Of a DNA stretch of 59,886 nucleotides, positions 50,409-59,329 are shown one piece after another. The stretch comes from Chromobacterium piscinae. Lineage in GTDB: Bacteria > Pseudomonadota > Gammaproteobacteria > Burkholderiales > Chromobacteriaceae. Made by a program: the position numbers and the translations under genes. Below the pieces are notes generated by a model. It ran no database searches, was not told the origin of the DNA, and worked only from the letters and a program-made list of their open reading frames with translations. The stretch is taken from NCBI RefSeq assembly GCF_021129175.1, contig NZ_JAJOHV010000067.1, forward strand, positions 1 through 59,886, read 5' to 3'. How positions within the stretch are numbered: position 1 is the first letter of the stretch; every line of letters begins with the position of its first letter.

Positions 50409-51350
50409 TCAGCGCGCCGCCTTCGCGCGGTAGCGTGACGCGGTAGCGTTGCGGCCGCGGCCGGCCAGCCAATCAGGCGCCAGCGCCGACAGCGCGGCGG
50501 GCTCGAAGCCCAGCAGGCTGGACGGGAAAGGCTGGTCGCTGACGTTGTCCCATTGCAGCGAGCGCACATTGTCGCGGCTCATCAGCGTCGGGCCCGGCAG
50601 CCATTCCATCAGCGCCGCCTGCAGCATGGCCAGGCTGTCTGGCAGGCCGACTACCGGGCGGGGATGGCCGCTGGCGCGGCCGGCCAGCCGGGCCAGATCG
50701 GCCAGGGTATGGATCTCAGGGCCGGCCAGATCCAGTTTCTTGCCCACGGTTTCCTTGCGCGCCAGGCATTCGCACGCGGCGCGGGCGACGTCGTCCACCC
50801 ATACCGGCGCCATTTTGCACCCGGCGCCGGCCAGCGGCAGCACCGGCAGCATCTTTTGCAGGTCGGCGAACATATTGAGAAAGGCGTCGTCGCGGCCGAA
50901 CACGACAGACGGGCGCAATATGGTCCAGTTTAGTCCGCTGGATTCCACCGCCAGCTCGCCCAGCGCCTTGGTCTGCTGATAGTCGCTGGGCGCGTCCTGG
51001 GCAGCGCCCAAGGCGCTGATGTGCAGCAGCCGACGCACGTTCTGCCGCCGGCAGGCGGCGACGATCTTTTCCGGCAGCTGGGCGTGGGCTTTTTCAAACT
51101 GTGCCCGGCTGCCGTGCAGGATGCCCGCCATGCTGACCACCGCGTCGTGGCCATCGACCAGCATGGCCAGCTGGGCTGGGTCGTGGATGTCGACCGAAAC
51201 CAGCTCGGCCGACGGCAGCACGCGGAAACCGGGCGGCGGGGCGCGGCGGCTGGCGATGGTGAGCCGGTGGCCGCGGCTGGCCAACTGGGCGGCGAGATGG
51301 CGGCCGATGAAGCCGCTGCCGCCTATCAGGCAAATTCTCTGCGAGGTCAT
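50409..51350 (-). CDS. NDUFA9-like NAD(P)-binding short-chain reductase family protein
   Basis: A 313-residue atypical SDR protein related to the complex I NDUFA9 subunit. The Rossmann motif is [23 protein letters not shown], with [23 protein letters not shown] providing the YxxxK-like site and [20 protein letters not shown] the usual following strand. It binds NAD(P); substrate is unknown, and these proteins occur widely in betaproteobacteria, often next to cca or slt. It lies 10 bases after slt in the same direction. Confidence 0.88.
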   Translation of the reverse strand: MTSQRICLIGGSGFIGRHLAAQLASRGHRLTIASRRAPPPGFRVLPSAELVSVDIHDPAQLAMLVDGHDAVVSMAGILHGSRAQFEKAHAQLPEKIVAACRRQNVRRLLHISALGAAQDAPSDYQQTKALGELAVESSGLNWTILRPSVVFGRDDAFLNMFADLQKMLPVLPLAGAGCKMAPVWVDDVARAACECLARKETVGKKLDLAGPEIHTLADLARLAGRASGHPRPVVGLPDSLAMLQAALMEWLPGPTLMSRDNVRSLQWDNVSDQPFPSSLLGFEPAALSALAPDWLAGRGRNATASRYRAKAAR

Positions 51351-51360
51351 GTCGTTTTCC

Positions 51361-53250
51361 TCAGCGCGCCGGCACGATTCCCATGCGGTTTCTCAGGGAG
51401 ATGTTGGCATGGCCGAAGGTGCTGGAGTAGTAGGCGGCGTTGGCCATCACCTTCTGCACGTAATCGCGCGTCTCGCTGAAGGGAATGGTTTCGGCGTAGA
51501 TGGTGCCGTCCAGCGCGCGGTCGGCCTGCCAGTTGCGGGCGCGGCCGGGGCCGGCGTTGTAGGCGGCGGTGGCCATCACTTGGTTGCCGGACAGGTTGTC
51601 CAGCACGTAGCGCAGATACCAGGTGCCGAGCTGGACATTGGTGTCGATGTCGTTGACCGCGAAGTGGGTGAGGCCGATCTTCTTGGCCGCCCACTTGGCG
51701 GTGGCCGGCATCAGCTGCATCAGGCCGGAAGCGCCGACGCCGGAGCGGGCCATGGTGATGAAGCGGCTTTCCTGGCGGATCAGGCCGTAAACCCAGGCGT
51801 CGTCGATATCCAGCTGGCGCGCGTATTTCTGCGTGACTTCGCGGTAGGGCGTCAGGTAACGCAGCGAGAAATCGTGTTCTTCCTTGGTGCGCTCGGCGCT
51901 GTAGATCGCCATGTCGTAGAAGTTTTCCTTGCGCGCGATCTCGGCGGCGGCCAGCAGCTCCATATCGTTGCGGCCGCGCATCGCCCAGCGCCATTCGCGC
52001 TGCGCGTCGGTGCGGAACTCCGGCTTGGTGTAGATTTCGGCGACGCTGAGCAGCGCCAGAGAGCGGCGAACGGCCGGGTCGGCCTTCATCCGGGCGACGT
52101 CGTCGCTGCTCGGGCCGGTTTTGCTGGCGGACGCGGATAGGCTGTTGCCCAGCTCTTCCAGCGACAGCAGCGCGTAATAGTTGTGGCCGACGCTGGCCTG
52201 GCTGAACAGCGGAGCTGCTTCGGCCGGCTTGCCTTGCTGCTTCAGCGAGCGGGCCAGCCAGTAGCGCCAGGCAGGCTTGGCGGCCAGCTCCTGAGGCATG
52301 CGGCGGATGACGCCGTCCAGCTGGCTCCATTGCTCCAGCCGCAGCGCCGAGCGCGCCCACCATTCCCATTGGTCAGTGGTCAACTGGCGCGGGTCGGCTT
52401 TTTCAAACCATTGCAGCGCCTGGCCGGCCTGCTGCTTGCGGGCGGACAGCAGCGCCAGCTGGCCCCAGCCGAAGCCGGCGCGGTCGGGCGTCAGTTGGCT
52501 TTCCACGCGGGACAGCATCGCCGCCGCGCCGTTCAGATCGGTCTTGCCCTTGCGCACGGTGTCGTAGAGGATGGCTTCCTGGCCGCCCGGGGTGTCCGGG
52601 CTGGCGAGAGAGGGCTTGTTGAGCGCGGCGTTGTCCAGCGGCAACTGGGTGTCGCTGGCCAGCTGGCGTGCCTGGGTGAGGTAGTTGCCGGCCAGCAGCA
52701 GGCGGGCGCGGCGCCACAGCCAGTCCTGGCTTAGCGCGCCGCGGGCATAGGCCATGTCTATCAGCCGGTTGCAGCCATCCGGCGCCGGCTTGCCTTCCAG
52801 GAACCGGTCCAGATTGCCCGGTTTTTGCCCCTGGCGCATTTGCAGCAGCTCGCCGTAGCAGCTCGATTCCTCATCGCGGCCTTCGGGCGGCAGCTTTTTC
52901 CATTCATTGGCGAAGGCGGCCCAGTCTTCGCGCAGGCCCAGTTTCTTCACCCATTCATTGCGTATCCGTTCCGGCATCAGGCCTTCCGGCGTCCGGGCCA
53001 GGAAGCGCAGCACCTGGGCGTCGTCGTTGCGGTCCAGCGCCTTCCAGGTTTGCCAGTATTCCGGATAGTCCTTCAGCGGGTAATTGTCGGGCAGCTTGTC
53101 GCCCAGGCTGGCCAGTTTGGCCAGATCGTTGGCGCGGAAGGCGTCGCGGGCGGCGAGCAGGGCGTCGTCGGGGCCGGCCAGCGCAGGCAGGGCGGCGCCC
53201 AGGGCCAGGGTCAGGCCCGCCAGGCGGATGGGGGTGGTCAAAGCTTTCAT
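51361..53250 (-). CDS. slt: Soluble lytic murein transglycosylase
   Basis: A 629-residue periplasmic enzyme. Signal peptide (to about residue 25, ALA-GP) leads into a long helical superhelix domain (about 30-430) and a C-terminal SLT catalytic domain with GLIRQESRF (catalytic Glu494), GVGASGLMQLMPATAKW and MATAAYNAGPGR. This matches Slt70-type enzymes, which cleave peptidoglycan from chain ends during turnover. It heads the leftward unit slt, NDUFA9-like, cca, PrpF-like, in which gaps are 10, 1 and -1 bases. Confidence 0.94.
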   Translation of the reverse strand: MKALTTPIRLAGLTLALGAALPALAGPDDALLAARDAFRANDLAKLASLGDKLPDNYPLKDYPEYWQTWKALDRNDDAQVLRFLARTPEGLMPERIRNEWVKKLGLREDWAAFANEWKKLPPEGRDEESSCYGELLQMRQGQKPGNLDRFLEGKPAPDGCNRLIDMAYARGALSQDWLWRRARLLLAGNYLTQARQLASDTQLPLDNAALNKPSLASPDTPGGQEAILYDTVRKGKTDLNGAAAMLSRVESQLTPDRAGFGWGQLALLSARKQQAGQALQWFEKADPRQLTTDQWEWWARSALRLEQWSQLDGVIRRMPQELAAKPAWRYWLARSLKQQGKPAEAAPLFSQASVGHNYYALLSLEELGNSLSASASKTGPSSDDVARMKADPAVRRSLALLSVAEIYTKPEFRTDAQREWRWAMRGRNDMELLAAAEIARKENFYDMAIYSAERTKEEHDFSLRYLTPYREVTQKYARQLDIDDAWVYGLIRQESRFITMARSGVGASGLMQLMPATAKWAAKKIGLTHFAVNDIDTNVQLGTWYLRYVLDNLSGNQVMATAAYNAGPGRARNWQADRALDGTIYAETIPFSETRDYVQKVMANAAYYSSTFGHANISLRNRMGIVPAR

Positions 53251-53379
53251 TTGCGTTCCGTCTGTTGGGGTCTCCGCGCCGACTGGCGGCGCGGCGGCGG
53301 CGGGGCGTCCCGCGCGCTCAATGCTTATTTCAATATGACAGGCCGCGGCGCGGAGCGCTCGCTTTCATGGCCCGCGTTT

Positions 53380-53778
53380 TCAGGCCGTCGGCGCGGCCTG
53401 GTAGAACTCGATCGGCAAGCCGTCCGGATCGGCGCAGAAGAAAAAACTCGCGCCGGTGTATTCGTCCACCCTGATGCCTTCCACGCTCACGCCTTGGTCT
53501 TGCAGATGGCCGCGCATCGCTTCCGCGTCGTCGCAGGCTAGCGCCAGGTGGCGCAGGCCGCAGGCTTCCGGCCGGCTGGGACGGGGCGGCGGGGAGGGGA
53601 AGCTGAACAGTTCGATCTGGCCGCCGCCCGGCAGCGCCAGGTCCAACTTCCAGGACAGTCTTTCCTCGCGCCAGTTCTCGGCGATGACTTTAAAACCGAG
53701 CGCGCGGCAGTAGAAGTCGCGCGAGCGCGCGTAGTCGGACGCGATGATGGCGACGTGGTGCAGGCCGGTGATATGCAT
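53380..53778 (-). CDS. VOC family protein, GloA2/YaeR-like
   Basis: A 132-residue vicinal oxygen chelate protein. MHITGLHHVAIIASDYARSRDFYCRALGFKVI opens with a His metal ligand, GLRHLALACDDAEAM supplies the second His, and FCADPDGLPIEFYQ the last Glu. The sequence resembles E. coli YaeR/GloA2. Reaction unknown. It is divergent from the peroxiredoxin-glutaredoxin gene; the 129 bases between it and slt hold no gene. Confidence 0.88.
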   Translation of the reverse strand: MHITGLHHVAIIASDYARSRDFYCRALGFKVIAENWREERLSWKLDLALPGGGQIELFSFPSPPPRPSRPEACGLRHLALACDDAEAMRGHLQDQGVSVEGIRVDEYTGASFFFCADPDGLPIEFYQAAPTA

Positions 53779-53865
53779 GGCTGTTGAGGCTGGGTGTTGC
53801 CGGATGCCGCCATTTTAGCGTCGCTGCGGGCGGGCTGCCCAGCGGCGGAGATGGGCATTGAAAAA

Positions 53866-53937
53866 GACAATCAAAAGTCTTGTGACAATCAATTAGACGA
53901 ATTTTGCCTTGGCTATCAGAATGCACCCATCGATAGC
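53866..53937. repeat. Repeats in the promoter region of the peroxiredoxin-glutaredoxin gene
   Basis: A direct repeat GACAATCAA occurs at 53866-53874 and 53884-53892, and an inverted repeat GCTATC (53912-53917)/GATAGC (53932-53937) lies closer to the gene. Spacing does not fit the OxyR consensus. They are candidate operators. No gene lies in 53779-53970. Confidence 0.35.
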
Positions 53938-53970
53938 TAACAACCGCAGTCAACCCTCAAGGAGATAGCC

Positions 53971-54702
53971 ATGCTGCAAAATCGTGAAGGCCAACGCGTA
54001 CCGAACGTCACTTTCCGCATCCGTGAAAACAACGAGTGGAAGAATGTCACCACCGCCGAGCTGTTCGACGGCAAGACCGTCGCCCTGTTCTCGCTGCCGG
54101 GCGCGTTCACCCCGACCTGCTCGTCCACCCACCTGCCGCGCTTCAACGAACTGGCGCCGTCCTTCTTCGCCAACGGCGTGGACGCCATCCTGTGCGTGTC
54201 GGTCAACGACACCTTCGTGATGAACGAATGGGCTAAGGACCAGGAAGCGCAGAACATCGTGATGATCCCGGACGGCAACGGCGACTTCACCGAAGGCATG
54301 GGCATGCTGGTGGACAAGCAGGACCTGGGCTTCGGCAAGCGCAGCTGGCGCTACTCGATGCTGGTCAAGGACGGCGTGGTGGACAAGATGTTCGTCGAGC
54401 CGCAAGAGCCGGGCGATCCGTTCAAAGTGTCCGACGCCGACACCATGCTGAACTACATCAACCCGGCCGCCAAGAAGCCTGACCAGGTCGTGGTGTTCAC
54501 CAAGGTTGGCTGCCCGCACTGCGCCCGCGCCAAGGCCGTGCTGGCCGAAAACGGCTACGACTTCGTCGAAGTCCCGCTGGACAACAAGATCCGCGGCAAG
54601 GTGCTGGGCGCGGTGTCCGGCGCGATGACCGCTCCGCAGGTGTTCATCAACGGCGAGCTGATCGGCTCCGCCGACGAAGTGGAAAAGCGCTTCGCCAAAT
54701 AA
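53971..54702 (+). CDS. Hybrid peroxiredoxin-glutaredoxin (Prx5-Grx fusion)
   Basis: A 243-residue cytoplasmic peroxidase. Residues 1-160 are a Prx5 domain with peroxidatic Cys50 in [15 protein letters not shown], and residues 170-243 a glutaredoxin with CPHC at 181-184 and the [13 protein letters not shown] glutathione-binding block. Such hybrids, for example in Haemophilus and Neisseria, reduce peroxides with glutathione without a separate glutaredoxin. AAGGAGA precedes the ATG. A terminator follows, and a flavoprotein disulfide reductase lies next downstream. Confidence 0.95.
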   Translation: MLQNREGQRVPNVTFRIRENNEWKNVTTAELFDGKTVALFSLPGAFTPTCSSTHLPRFNELAPSFFANGVDAILCVSVNDTFVMNEWAKDQEAQNIVMIPDGNGDFTEGMGMLVDKQDLGFGKRSWRYSMLVKDGVVDKMFVEPQEPGDPFKVSDADTMLNYINPAAKKPDQVVVFTKVGCPHCARAKAVLAENGYDFVEVPLDNKIRGKVLGAVSGAMTAPQVFINGELIGSADEVEKRFAK

Positions 54703-54750
54703 GACGTTCGACTCCGGCGGCTTCGGGCCCTGACGCCGCCGGATGGCTTG

Positions 54751-54777
54751 GGCCGGTACTCCTGCCGGCCGTTTTTT
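54751..54777 (+). terminator. Terminator after the peroxiredoxin-glutaredoxin gene
   Basis: Stem GGCCGG/CCGGCC with an 8-base loop is followed by six T, separating the hybrid peroxidase from the flavoprotein. Confidence 0.75.
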
Positions 54778-54783
54778 CCAGCC

Positions 54784-54833
54784 GGGATGCGGGACGGCAT
54801 GCTCGCCATGCGCAGCGTGCCGCGCCGCATCCC
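54784..54833 (+). repeat. Large stem-loop in the flavoprotein leader
   Basis: GGGATGCGG (54784-54792) pairs with CCGCATCCC (54825-54833) and, inside, CGGCA (54795-54799) with TGCCG (54818-54822). It lies 22 bases before the start codon and may affect mRNA stability or translation. Confidence 0.4.
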
Positions 54834-54855
54834 CGCCAGATAGAGGATAAGAACC

Positions 54856-56244
54856 ATGAAAACCATCCACATCGACGTAGCCGTCATCGGCGCCGGCACA
54901 GCCGGCCTTGCCGCCTACCGCGCCGCCAAGGCCGGCGGCGCCTCTGCCCTGATCATAGAGGGCGGCCCTTACGGCACCACTTGCGCCCGGGTCGGCTGCA
55001 TGCCGTCCAAGCTGCTTATCGCCGCGGCCGAGGCCGCCCATCACGCGAGCCATACCGAACTGTTCGGCGTGCATGTGGATGGCGAAGTCCGCATCGACGG
55101 CCGCGAGGTGATGGCCCGCGTCAAGAGCGAACGCGACCGTTTCGTCGGCTTCGTGGTGCGCAGCGTGGATGGCATTCCGGCTGAGGACAAGCTGCCTGGC
55201 TATGCCCATTTCGTCGACAACACCACGCTTCAAGTCGATGACCACACCATCGTCCAGGCCAAGCGGGTGGTGATCGCCACCGGCTCGTCGCCGGCCATTC
55301 CCGCGCCGTTCAAGGCTTTCGGCGACCGGCTGATCGTCAACGACGACGTGTTCGACTGGGACACGCTGCCGCAAAGCGTGGCGGTGTTCGGCCCCGGCGT
55401 GATCGGTTTGGAGCTGGGCCAGGCGCTGGCGCGGCTGGGCGTGAGGGTTAAGGTGTTCGGTGCCCGAGGCGGCGTGGGGCCGCTGAGCGATCCGGCGGTG
55501 CGCGAATACGCCCGCCAGGCATTGTCCGAACAGTTCTATCTGGACCCGGACGCCAAGGTGCTGGAAATGGCCTGCGACGCTGACGCCGCGCGCATCCGCT
55601 ATGTCAATCTGGACGGCGAAGAGGTAGAGGAGCGTTTCGATTACGTGCTGGCGGCCACCGGCCGCGCGCCCAATGTCCGCGGCCTGGGACTGGAAAACAC
55701 CAGTCTGAGGCTGGATGCCGGCGGCGTGCCGCTGTTCGACGCCAAGACGCTGCAGTGCGGAGATTCCCCGGTATTCATCGCCGGTGACGCCAACAACATC
55801 CTGCCGTTGCTGCACGAAGCGGCCGACGAGGGCAAGACGGCCGGCGCCAACGCCGCCGCCTACCCGGCGGTATCCGCCGGCCTGCGCCGCTCCACCATCG
55901 CGGTGGTGTTCTCCGATCCGCAGATGATGATGGTGGGCAGCCGCTTCGCCGATCTGCAGATGGGCAGCTTCGTCACCGGCGAGATCAGCTTCGAAGACCA
56001 GGGCCGCAGCCGGGTGATGGGTATCAACAAGGGCCTGTTGCACGTGTACGCCGACAAGGCGACCGGCCGATTCCTGGGCGCGGAGATGATAGGCCCGCGC
56101 GCCGAGAACCTGGCCCACCTGCTGGCCTGGAGCCATCAGCAGGGGCTGACCATCGCGCAGATGCTGGACATGCCGTTCTACCATCCGGTGATAGAAGAAG
56201 GCCTGCGCACCGCGCTGCGCGACGCGGCGGCCCGCCTGACTTGA
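54856..56244 (+). CDS. Dihydrolipoamide dehydrogenase-like FAD disulfide reductase
   Basis: A 462-residue class I pyridine nucleotide-disulfide oxidoreductase. FAD motif IGAGTAGLAAYRAAKAGG begins at residue 11, the redox pair is Cys43/Cys48 in TTCARVGCMPSK, the NAD motif is VAVFGPGVIGLELGQALARLG, and GDANNILPLLHEAADEG is the second FAD block. The partner-subunit base is in MPFYHPVIEEGLRTAL, keeping HP and Glu. It resembles Lpd more than glutathione reductase, but no 2-oxo acid dehydrogenase genes are nearby, so it may serve another disulfide, possibly one linked to the adjacent hybrid peroxidase. Confidence 0.85.
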   Translation: MKTIHIDVAVIGAGTAGLAAYRAAKAGGASALIIEGGPYGTTCARVGCMPSKLLIAAAEAAHHASHTELFGVHVDGEVRIDGREVMARVKSERDRFVGFVVRSVDGIPAEDKLPGYAHFVDNTTLQVDDHTIVQAKRVVIATGSSPAIPAPFKAFGDRLIVNDDVFDWDTLPQSVAVFGPGVIGLELGQALARLGVRVKVFGARGGVGPLSDPAVREYARQALSEQFYLDPDAKVLEMACDADAARIRYVNLDGEEVEERFDYVLAATGRAPNVRGLGLENTSLRLDAGGVPLFDAKTLQCGDSPVFIAGDANNILPLLHEAADEGKTAGANAAAYPAVSAGLRRSTIAVVFSDPQMMMVGSRFADLQMGSFVTGEISFEDQGRSRVMGINKGLLHVYADKATGRFLGAEMIGPRAENLAHLLAWSHQQGLTIAQMLDMPFYHPVIEEGLRTALRDAAARLT

Positions 56245-56258
56245 GGCGGAATGCAATG

Positions 56259-56284
56259 AAAAACGGGGCGAAAGCCCCGTTTTT
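56259..56284. terminator. Bidirectional terminator
   Basis: A perfect 11-bp stem AAAAACGGGGC/GCCCCGTTTTT with a GAAA loop lies between the convergent flavoprotein and MFS genes; it touches the MFS stop codon. Confidence 0.93.
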
Positions 56285-57597
56285 CATCCTCGCTTCAGCA
56301 GCGCGCGCGCCCAGCTGAAGCGCTCGCGCCAGATCACCGGCGCGCGCCAGGCCAGGTGGGCGGTGGCCAGGATGTTGAGCGCGGCCACGGCCAGCAGCAG
56401 CATGGAGATGCTGTCGTACCATTTCAGCATCAGCGCGCTGCCGATGGCGGCGGCCACCATGTAGAAGCCGTTGATGATGTTGTTGGCTGCTACGGCCTGC
56501 GAGCGGAAGGCGTCCGGGCTGCCGGTCTGCAGCCAGGTGTACAGCGGCACGGTGAAGAAGCCGCCGAAGAAGCCCAGCAGCGTCACGTCCACGATGGCGC
56601 GCCAGCTGCCGGCCTTGGCCAGGAACGCCGGCAGCGCGGCCAGCGGGCCGTGGTAGGACGGCATCGCGCCTAGCGCCAGATCGCCGCCGAACACCGTCAT
56701 GCCGGCGCTGCCGAGCAGCACGATGCCCAGCTGCAGCTTGCCGCGCGACAGCTTGGCGCAGGCGATGGAGCCCGCGCCGATGCCGATGGAGAACAGCGCC
56801 AGCAGCAGGGTGTAGACATCGGCGTCGCCGCCCAGGTGCAGCCGGGTGAAGGTGGGCAGCTGGGTGGTGTAGACCGCGCCCATCAGCCAGAACCAGGAAA
56901 TGCCCAGTATCGAGCAGCGCACATCGTGGATGCGCCAGGCTTCGCGGATCAGCCGCACCGAGTCTCCGAGGAAATTCCACGACAGCTTCAGGTGCGGCGC
57001 GCCGGGCGCGACCGAAGGCATGGTGGCGCTGCTGAAGTAGCCGAGGATGGCGACCAAGAGCAGCGCGCCGACGATCAGCAGCGCGCCGCTGTGGGTGAGC
57101 AGGCTGCCGCTGAGCTGGCCCAGCAGGATGGCGAGAAAGGTGCCCATCTCGATCAGGCCGGTGCCGCCCACCAGCTCATGCTCTTTCAGGTATTGCGGCA
57201 GCACCGAGTATTTCAGCGGGCCGAAGAAGGCCGAGTGCACGCCCATCAGGAACAGCGCGGACAGCAGGATGGCGGCGGATTTCAGCAGGAAGCCGGCGCC
57301 GGCCACCAGCATGATGACGATTTCGGCCAGCTTGATCATGCGCGCGATGCGCGCCTTGTCGTAGCGCTCGGTCAGCTTGCCGGCGCTGGCGGAAAACAGG
57401 AAGAAGGGCAGGATGAAGATGCCGGCGGCCAGATTGACCAGCTGCTGCGGCGGCATGCCCATCATTTCCAGGCCATGGAAGCTGATCAGCACCACGATGG
57501 CGGTTTTCAGCATATTGTCGTTGAAGGCCCCCAGAAACTGGGTGCCGAACAAGGGCAGGAAGCGCCGGGTGGCGAAGAAGGAGAAGTCAGCTTTCAC
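56284..57597 (-). CDS. MFS transporter, LplT-like (lysophospholipid transporter family)
   Basis: A 437-residue inner-membrane protein with about 12 helices. The opening FLPLFGTQFLGAFNDNMLKTAIVVLISF is the hallmark of the LplT branch, which flips lysophospholipids for re-acylation by Aas; other members are fused to an acyltransferase and acyl-ACP synthetase. Here it stands alone, and no plsC/aas gene lies in the window. Start is GTG at 57597; the Shine-Dalgarno is weak. The nupC gene lies upstream on the same strand behind a terminator. Confidence 0.82.
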   Translation of the reverse strand: MKADFSFFATRRFLPLFGTQFLGAFNDNMLKTAIVVLISFHGLEMMGMPPQQLVNLAAGIFILPFFLFSASAGKLTERYDKARIARMIKLAEIVIMLVAGAGFLLKSAAILLSALFLMGVHSAFFGPLKYSVLPQYLKEHELVGGTGLIEMGTFLAILLGQLSGSLLTHSGALLIVGALLLVAILGYFSSATMPSVAPGAPHLKLSWNFLGDSVRLIREAWRIHDVRCSILGISWFWLMGAVYTTQLPTFTRLHLGGDADVYTLLLALFSIGIGAGSIACAKLSRGKLQLGIVLLGSAGMTVFGGDLALGAMPSYHGPLAALPAFLAKAGSWRAIVDVTLLGFFGGFFTVPLYTWLQTGSPDAFRSQAVAANNIINGFYMVAAAIGSALMLKWYDSISMLLLAVAALNILATAHLAWRAPVIWRERFSWARALLKRG

Positions 57598-57611
57598 GAT
57601 GGCCGGTTATG

Positions 57612-57647
57612 AAAAAGGCGGGAACCGCATGCTAACGGATTCCCGCC
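57612..57647 (-). terminator. Terminator after nupC
   Basis: On the minus strand GGCGGGAA/TTCCCGCC forms an 8-bp stem, extended by an inner CCG/CGG, and is followed by five T, 22 bases after the nupC stop. Confidence 0.85.
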
Positions 57648-57669
57648 TCGCTGTCAGTCGCGGCTCAAA

Positions 57670-58971
57670 TCAGAACAGCGACAGCCACAGGCCGCTGGCG
57701 GTGGCGGTCATGAAGCCGGTGAGGATGGATGCCGCCAGCGCGCGCATGCCGATCTGGGCCAGTTCCTGCTGCCGTTCCGGCGCCAGCGCGCCGATGCCGG
57801 CCACGCAGATGCCCACCGACGACAAGTTGGAGAAGCTGGCCAGCGCGAAGGTGGAGATCATCACCGTCGGCGCCGACAGTGTGCCGGCGGCCTTCATCTT
57901 GGCCAGGTCCATGTAGGCGATGAACTCGTTGAGCACGATCTTCTGGCCCAGCAGGCTGCCGACGCCCAGCGTCTCGTTCCAGCCGATGCCCATCAGGAAG
58001 GCGAACACGCGGAACACCTGGCCCACCAGGTATTGCAGCGTCAGGCCGTCGAACATGCCGTGGGTGGACGCCTGGATGGCGGCGTTGACGCCCAGCAGCT
58101 CGCCCAGGCCGTCCTTCACCAGGAAGTTGGCCAGCGCGATCAGGGCTACGATGGCCAGCAGGATGGTGGCGACGGCGGCGGCCATCTTCATGCCGTCCAG
58201 CGCGCCGGTCACCACCGCGCTGACGAAATTGCCCTCGCTCTTTTCCTTGGACGACTGCAGCTTGCTGCTGGACAGCGCCTCGGGCGTGGTTTCCGGGAAC
58301 ATGATCTTGCAGAACACCACCGCCCCGGCCGCGTTCATGCAGGAGGCGGTCAGCAGATAGGTGGCGAAGCGCGCCTGTTCGGCCGTGTCCGATCCGCCGA
58401 GGAAGGCGACGTAGGCCGCCAGCACGCCGCCGGACAGCGTGGACATGCCGGCGATCATGATGCAGGCCAGCTCGGAGCGGGTCATGTGGCGGATGTAGGG
58501 GCGGACCAGCAGCGGCGCCTCGGTCTGGCCGAGGAAGATGTTGGCGGCGGCCACCACGCTTTCCGGGCCGGAGATGCCCATGCTGCGCTTCATCGCCCAG
58601 GCCAGGCCGGCGACCACGCGCTGCAGGATGCCGAAATGGTAGAGCAGGGCGCTGAAGGCGGAGAAGAAGATGATCACCGGCAGCACGGTGAAGGCGAACA
58701 GGAAGCCCAGTTTGCCGCTGGGTTTGGCTAGATCGCCGAAGATGAAACCCGCGCCGTCGCCGGCGAAGCTCAGCACCTTGGCGAAGCCGGCGCCGAAGGC
58801 GGAGACGCCGTGGTGGACGGCGGGCACGTAGTTGATCAGCAGGAACAGGCCGTTCTGGATGGCGAGGCCGATCAGCACGGTGCGCCAGTTGACGGCGCGG
58901 CGGTTGGTCGAGAACAGGTAGGCGGCGGCGACGAGAAGCAGCATGCCGGCCAGTGCTTGGATGGTATTCAC
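57670..58971 (-). CDS. nupC: NupC-type concentrative nucleoside transporter (CNT family)
   Basis: A 433-residue inner-membrane nucleoside/proton symporter with about ten helices. Family blocks are GQTEAPLLVRPYIRHMTRSELACIMIAGMSTLSGG (hairpin and nucleoside-binding region), FGLTLQYLVGQ-like, GVGSLLGQKIVLNEFIAYMDL and FALASFSNLSSVGICVAGIGALAPERQQELA. The GQTEAP motif contains the Gln and Glu that bind nucleoside. The start is GTG at 58971 with AAGGG five bases upstream. Cation specificity is inferred only. Confidence 0.93.
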   Translation of the reverse strand: MNTIQALAGMLLLVAAAYLFSTNRRAVNWRTVLIGLAIQNGLFLLINYVPAVHHGVSAFGAGFAKVLSFAGDGAGFIFGDLAKPSGKLGFLFAFTVLPVIIFFSAFSALLYHFGILQRVVAGLAWAMKRSMGISGPESVVAAANIFLGQTEAPLLVRPYIRHMTRSELACIMIAGMSTLSGGVLAAYVAFLGGSDTAEQARFATYLLTASCMNAAGAVVFCKIMFPETTPEALSSSKLQSSKEKSEGNFVSAVVTGALDGMKMAAAVATILLAIVALIALANFLVKDGLGELLGVNAAIQASTHGMFDGLTLQYLVGQVFRVFAFLMGIGWNETLGVGSLLGQKIVLNEFIAYMDLAKMKAAGTLSAPTVMISTFALASFSNLSSVGICVAGIGALAPERQQELAQIGMRALAASILTGFMTATASGLWLSLF

Positions 58972-59083
58972 GGAGGCCCTTGGACTAGCGATGGGCGGCG
59001 TGTCGGCGCCCGTCCAGTCAGGGATGCCTTCCGCCGCGCCAAATCATGATTGGCTAATGCTTGAAGGCGCGGCATTTTACAGC

Positions 59084-59113
59084 AAAAGGCCATCTCCCTG
59101 AAAGGGAAATGGC
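59084..59113 (-). terminator. Terminator after ccoS
   Basis: On the minus strand an 11-bp stem with one mismatch (59113-59103 with 59099-59089) is followed by CCTTTT. It ends the cco unit 46 bases after the ccoS stop. The rest of 58972-59158 shows no gene; it should hold the nupC promoter. Confidence 0.65.
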
Positions 59114-59158
59114 TCGGACTTGCGCATTTTACCCGGATGGCGTGCCGGGCTTGGCGCG

Positions 59159-59329
59159 TCAATGCTGCGGCTTGTCGTCTTCGTGAGTGGCGTCGTCGTC
59201 CATCAGGATGCGATGGGCGGGGCCTTGCATGTCGTCGAACTGGCCGGAGCGGGTGGCCCACCAGAAAATGGCGCCGATCACGAAGACCAGCACCAGGCTG
59301 AGCGGGATGAGCAGGTAGAGGCTTTCCAT
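59159..59329 (-). CDS. ccoS: cbb3-type cytochrome oxidase assembly protein CcoS
   Basis: A 56-residue single-helix membrane protein: MESLYLLIPLSLVLVFVIGA, then FWWATRSGQFDDMQGPAHRI and an acidic tail MDDDATHEDDK. The sequence SGQFDD(M/L)xGPAHRIL is the CcoS signature. CcoS is needed to insert cofactors into cbb3 oxidase, the high-affinity terminal oxidase used at low oxygen. The start overlaps the stop of the copper ATPase by one base (TGATG), the usual ccoI-ccoS arrangement. Confidence 0.93.
   Translation of the reverse strand: MESLYLLIPLSLVLVFVIGAIFWWATRSGQFDDMQGPAHRILMDDDATHEDDKPQH

Noticed and set aside
51019-52140. A 373-codon plus-strand frame opposite slt and the NDUFA9-like gene
   Set aside because: Shadow of two genes with intact catalytic motifs on the other strand.
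53912-53937. OxyR binding site upstream of the peroxiredoxin-glutaredoxin gene
   Set aside because: The GCTATC/GATAGC arms resemble part of an OxyR site, but the spacing (16 between CTAT and ATAG) does not fit the ATAG-N7-CTAT periodicity.
53950-56256. A 768-codon minus-strand frame spanning the peroxiredoxin-glutaredoxin and flavoprotein genes
   Set aside because: It crosses two well-defined plus-strand genes and a terminator, is unusually rich in His, Gln and Arg, and matches no family.
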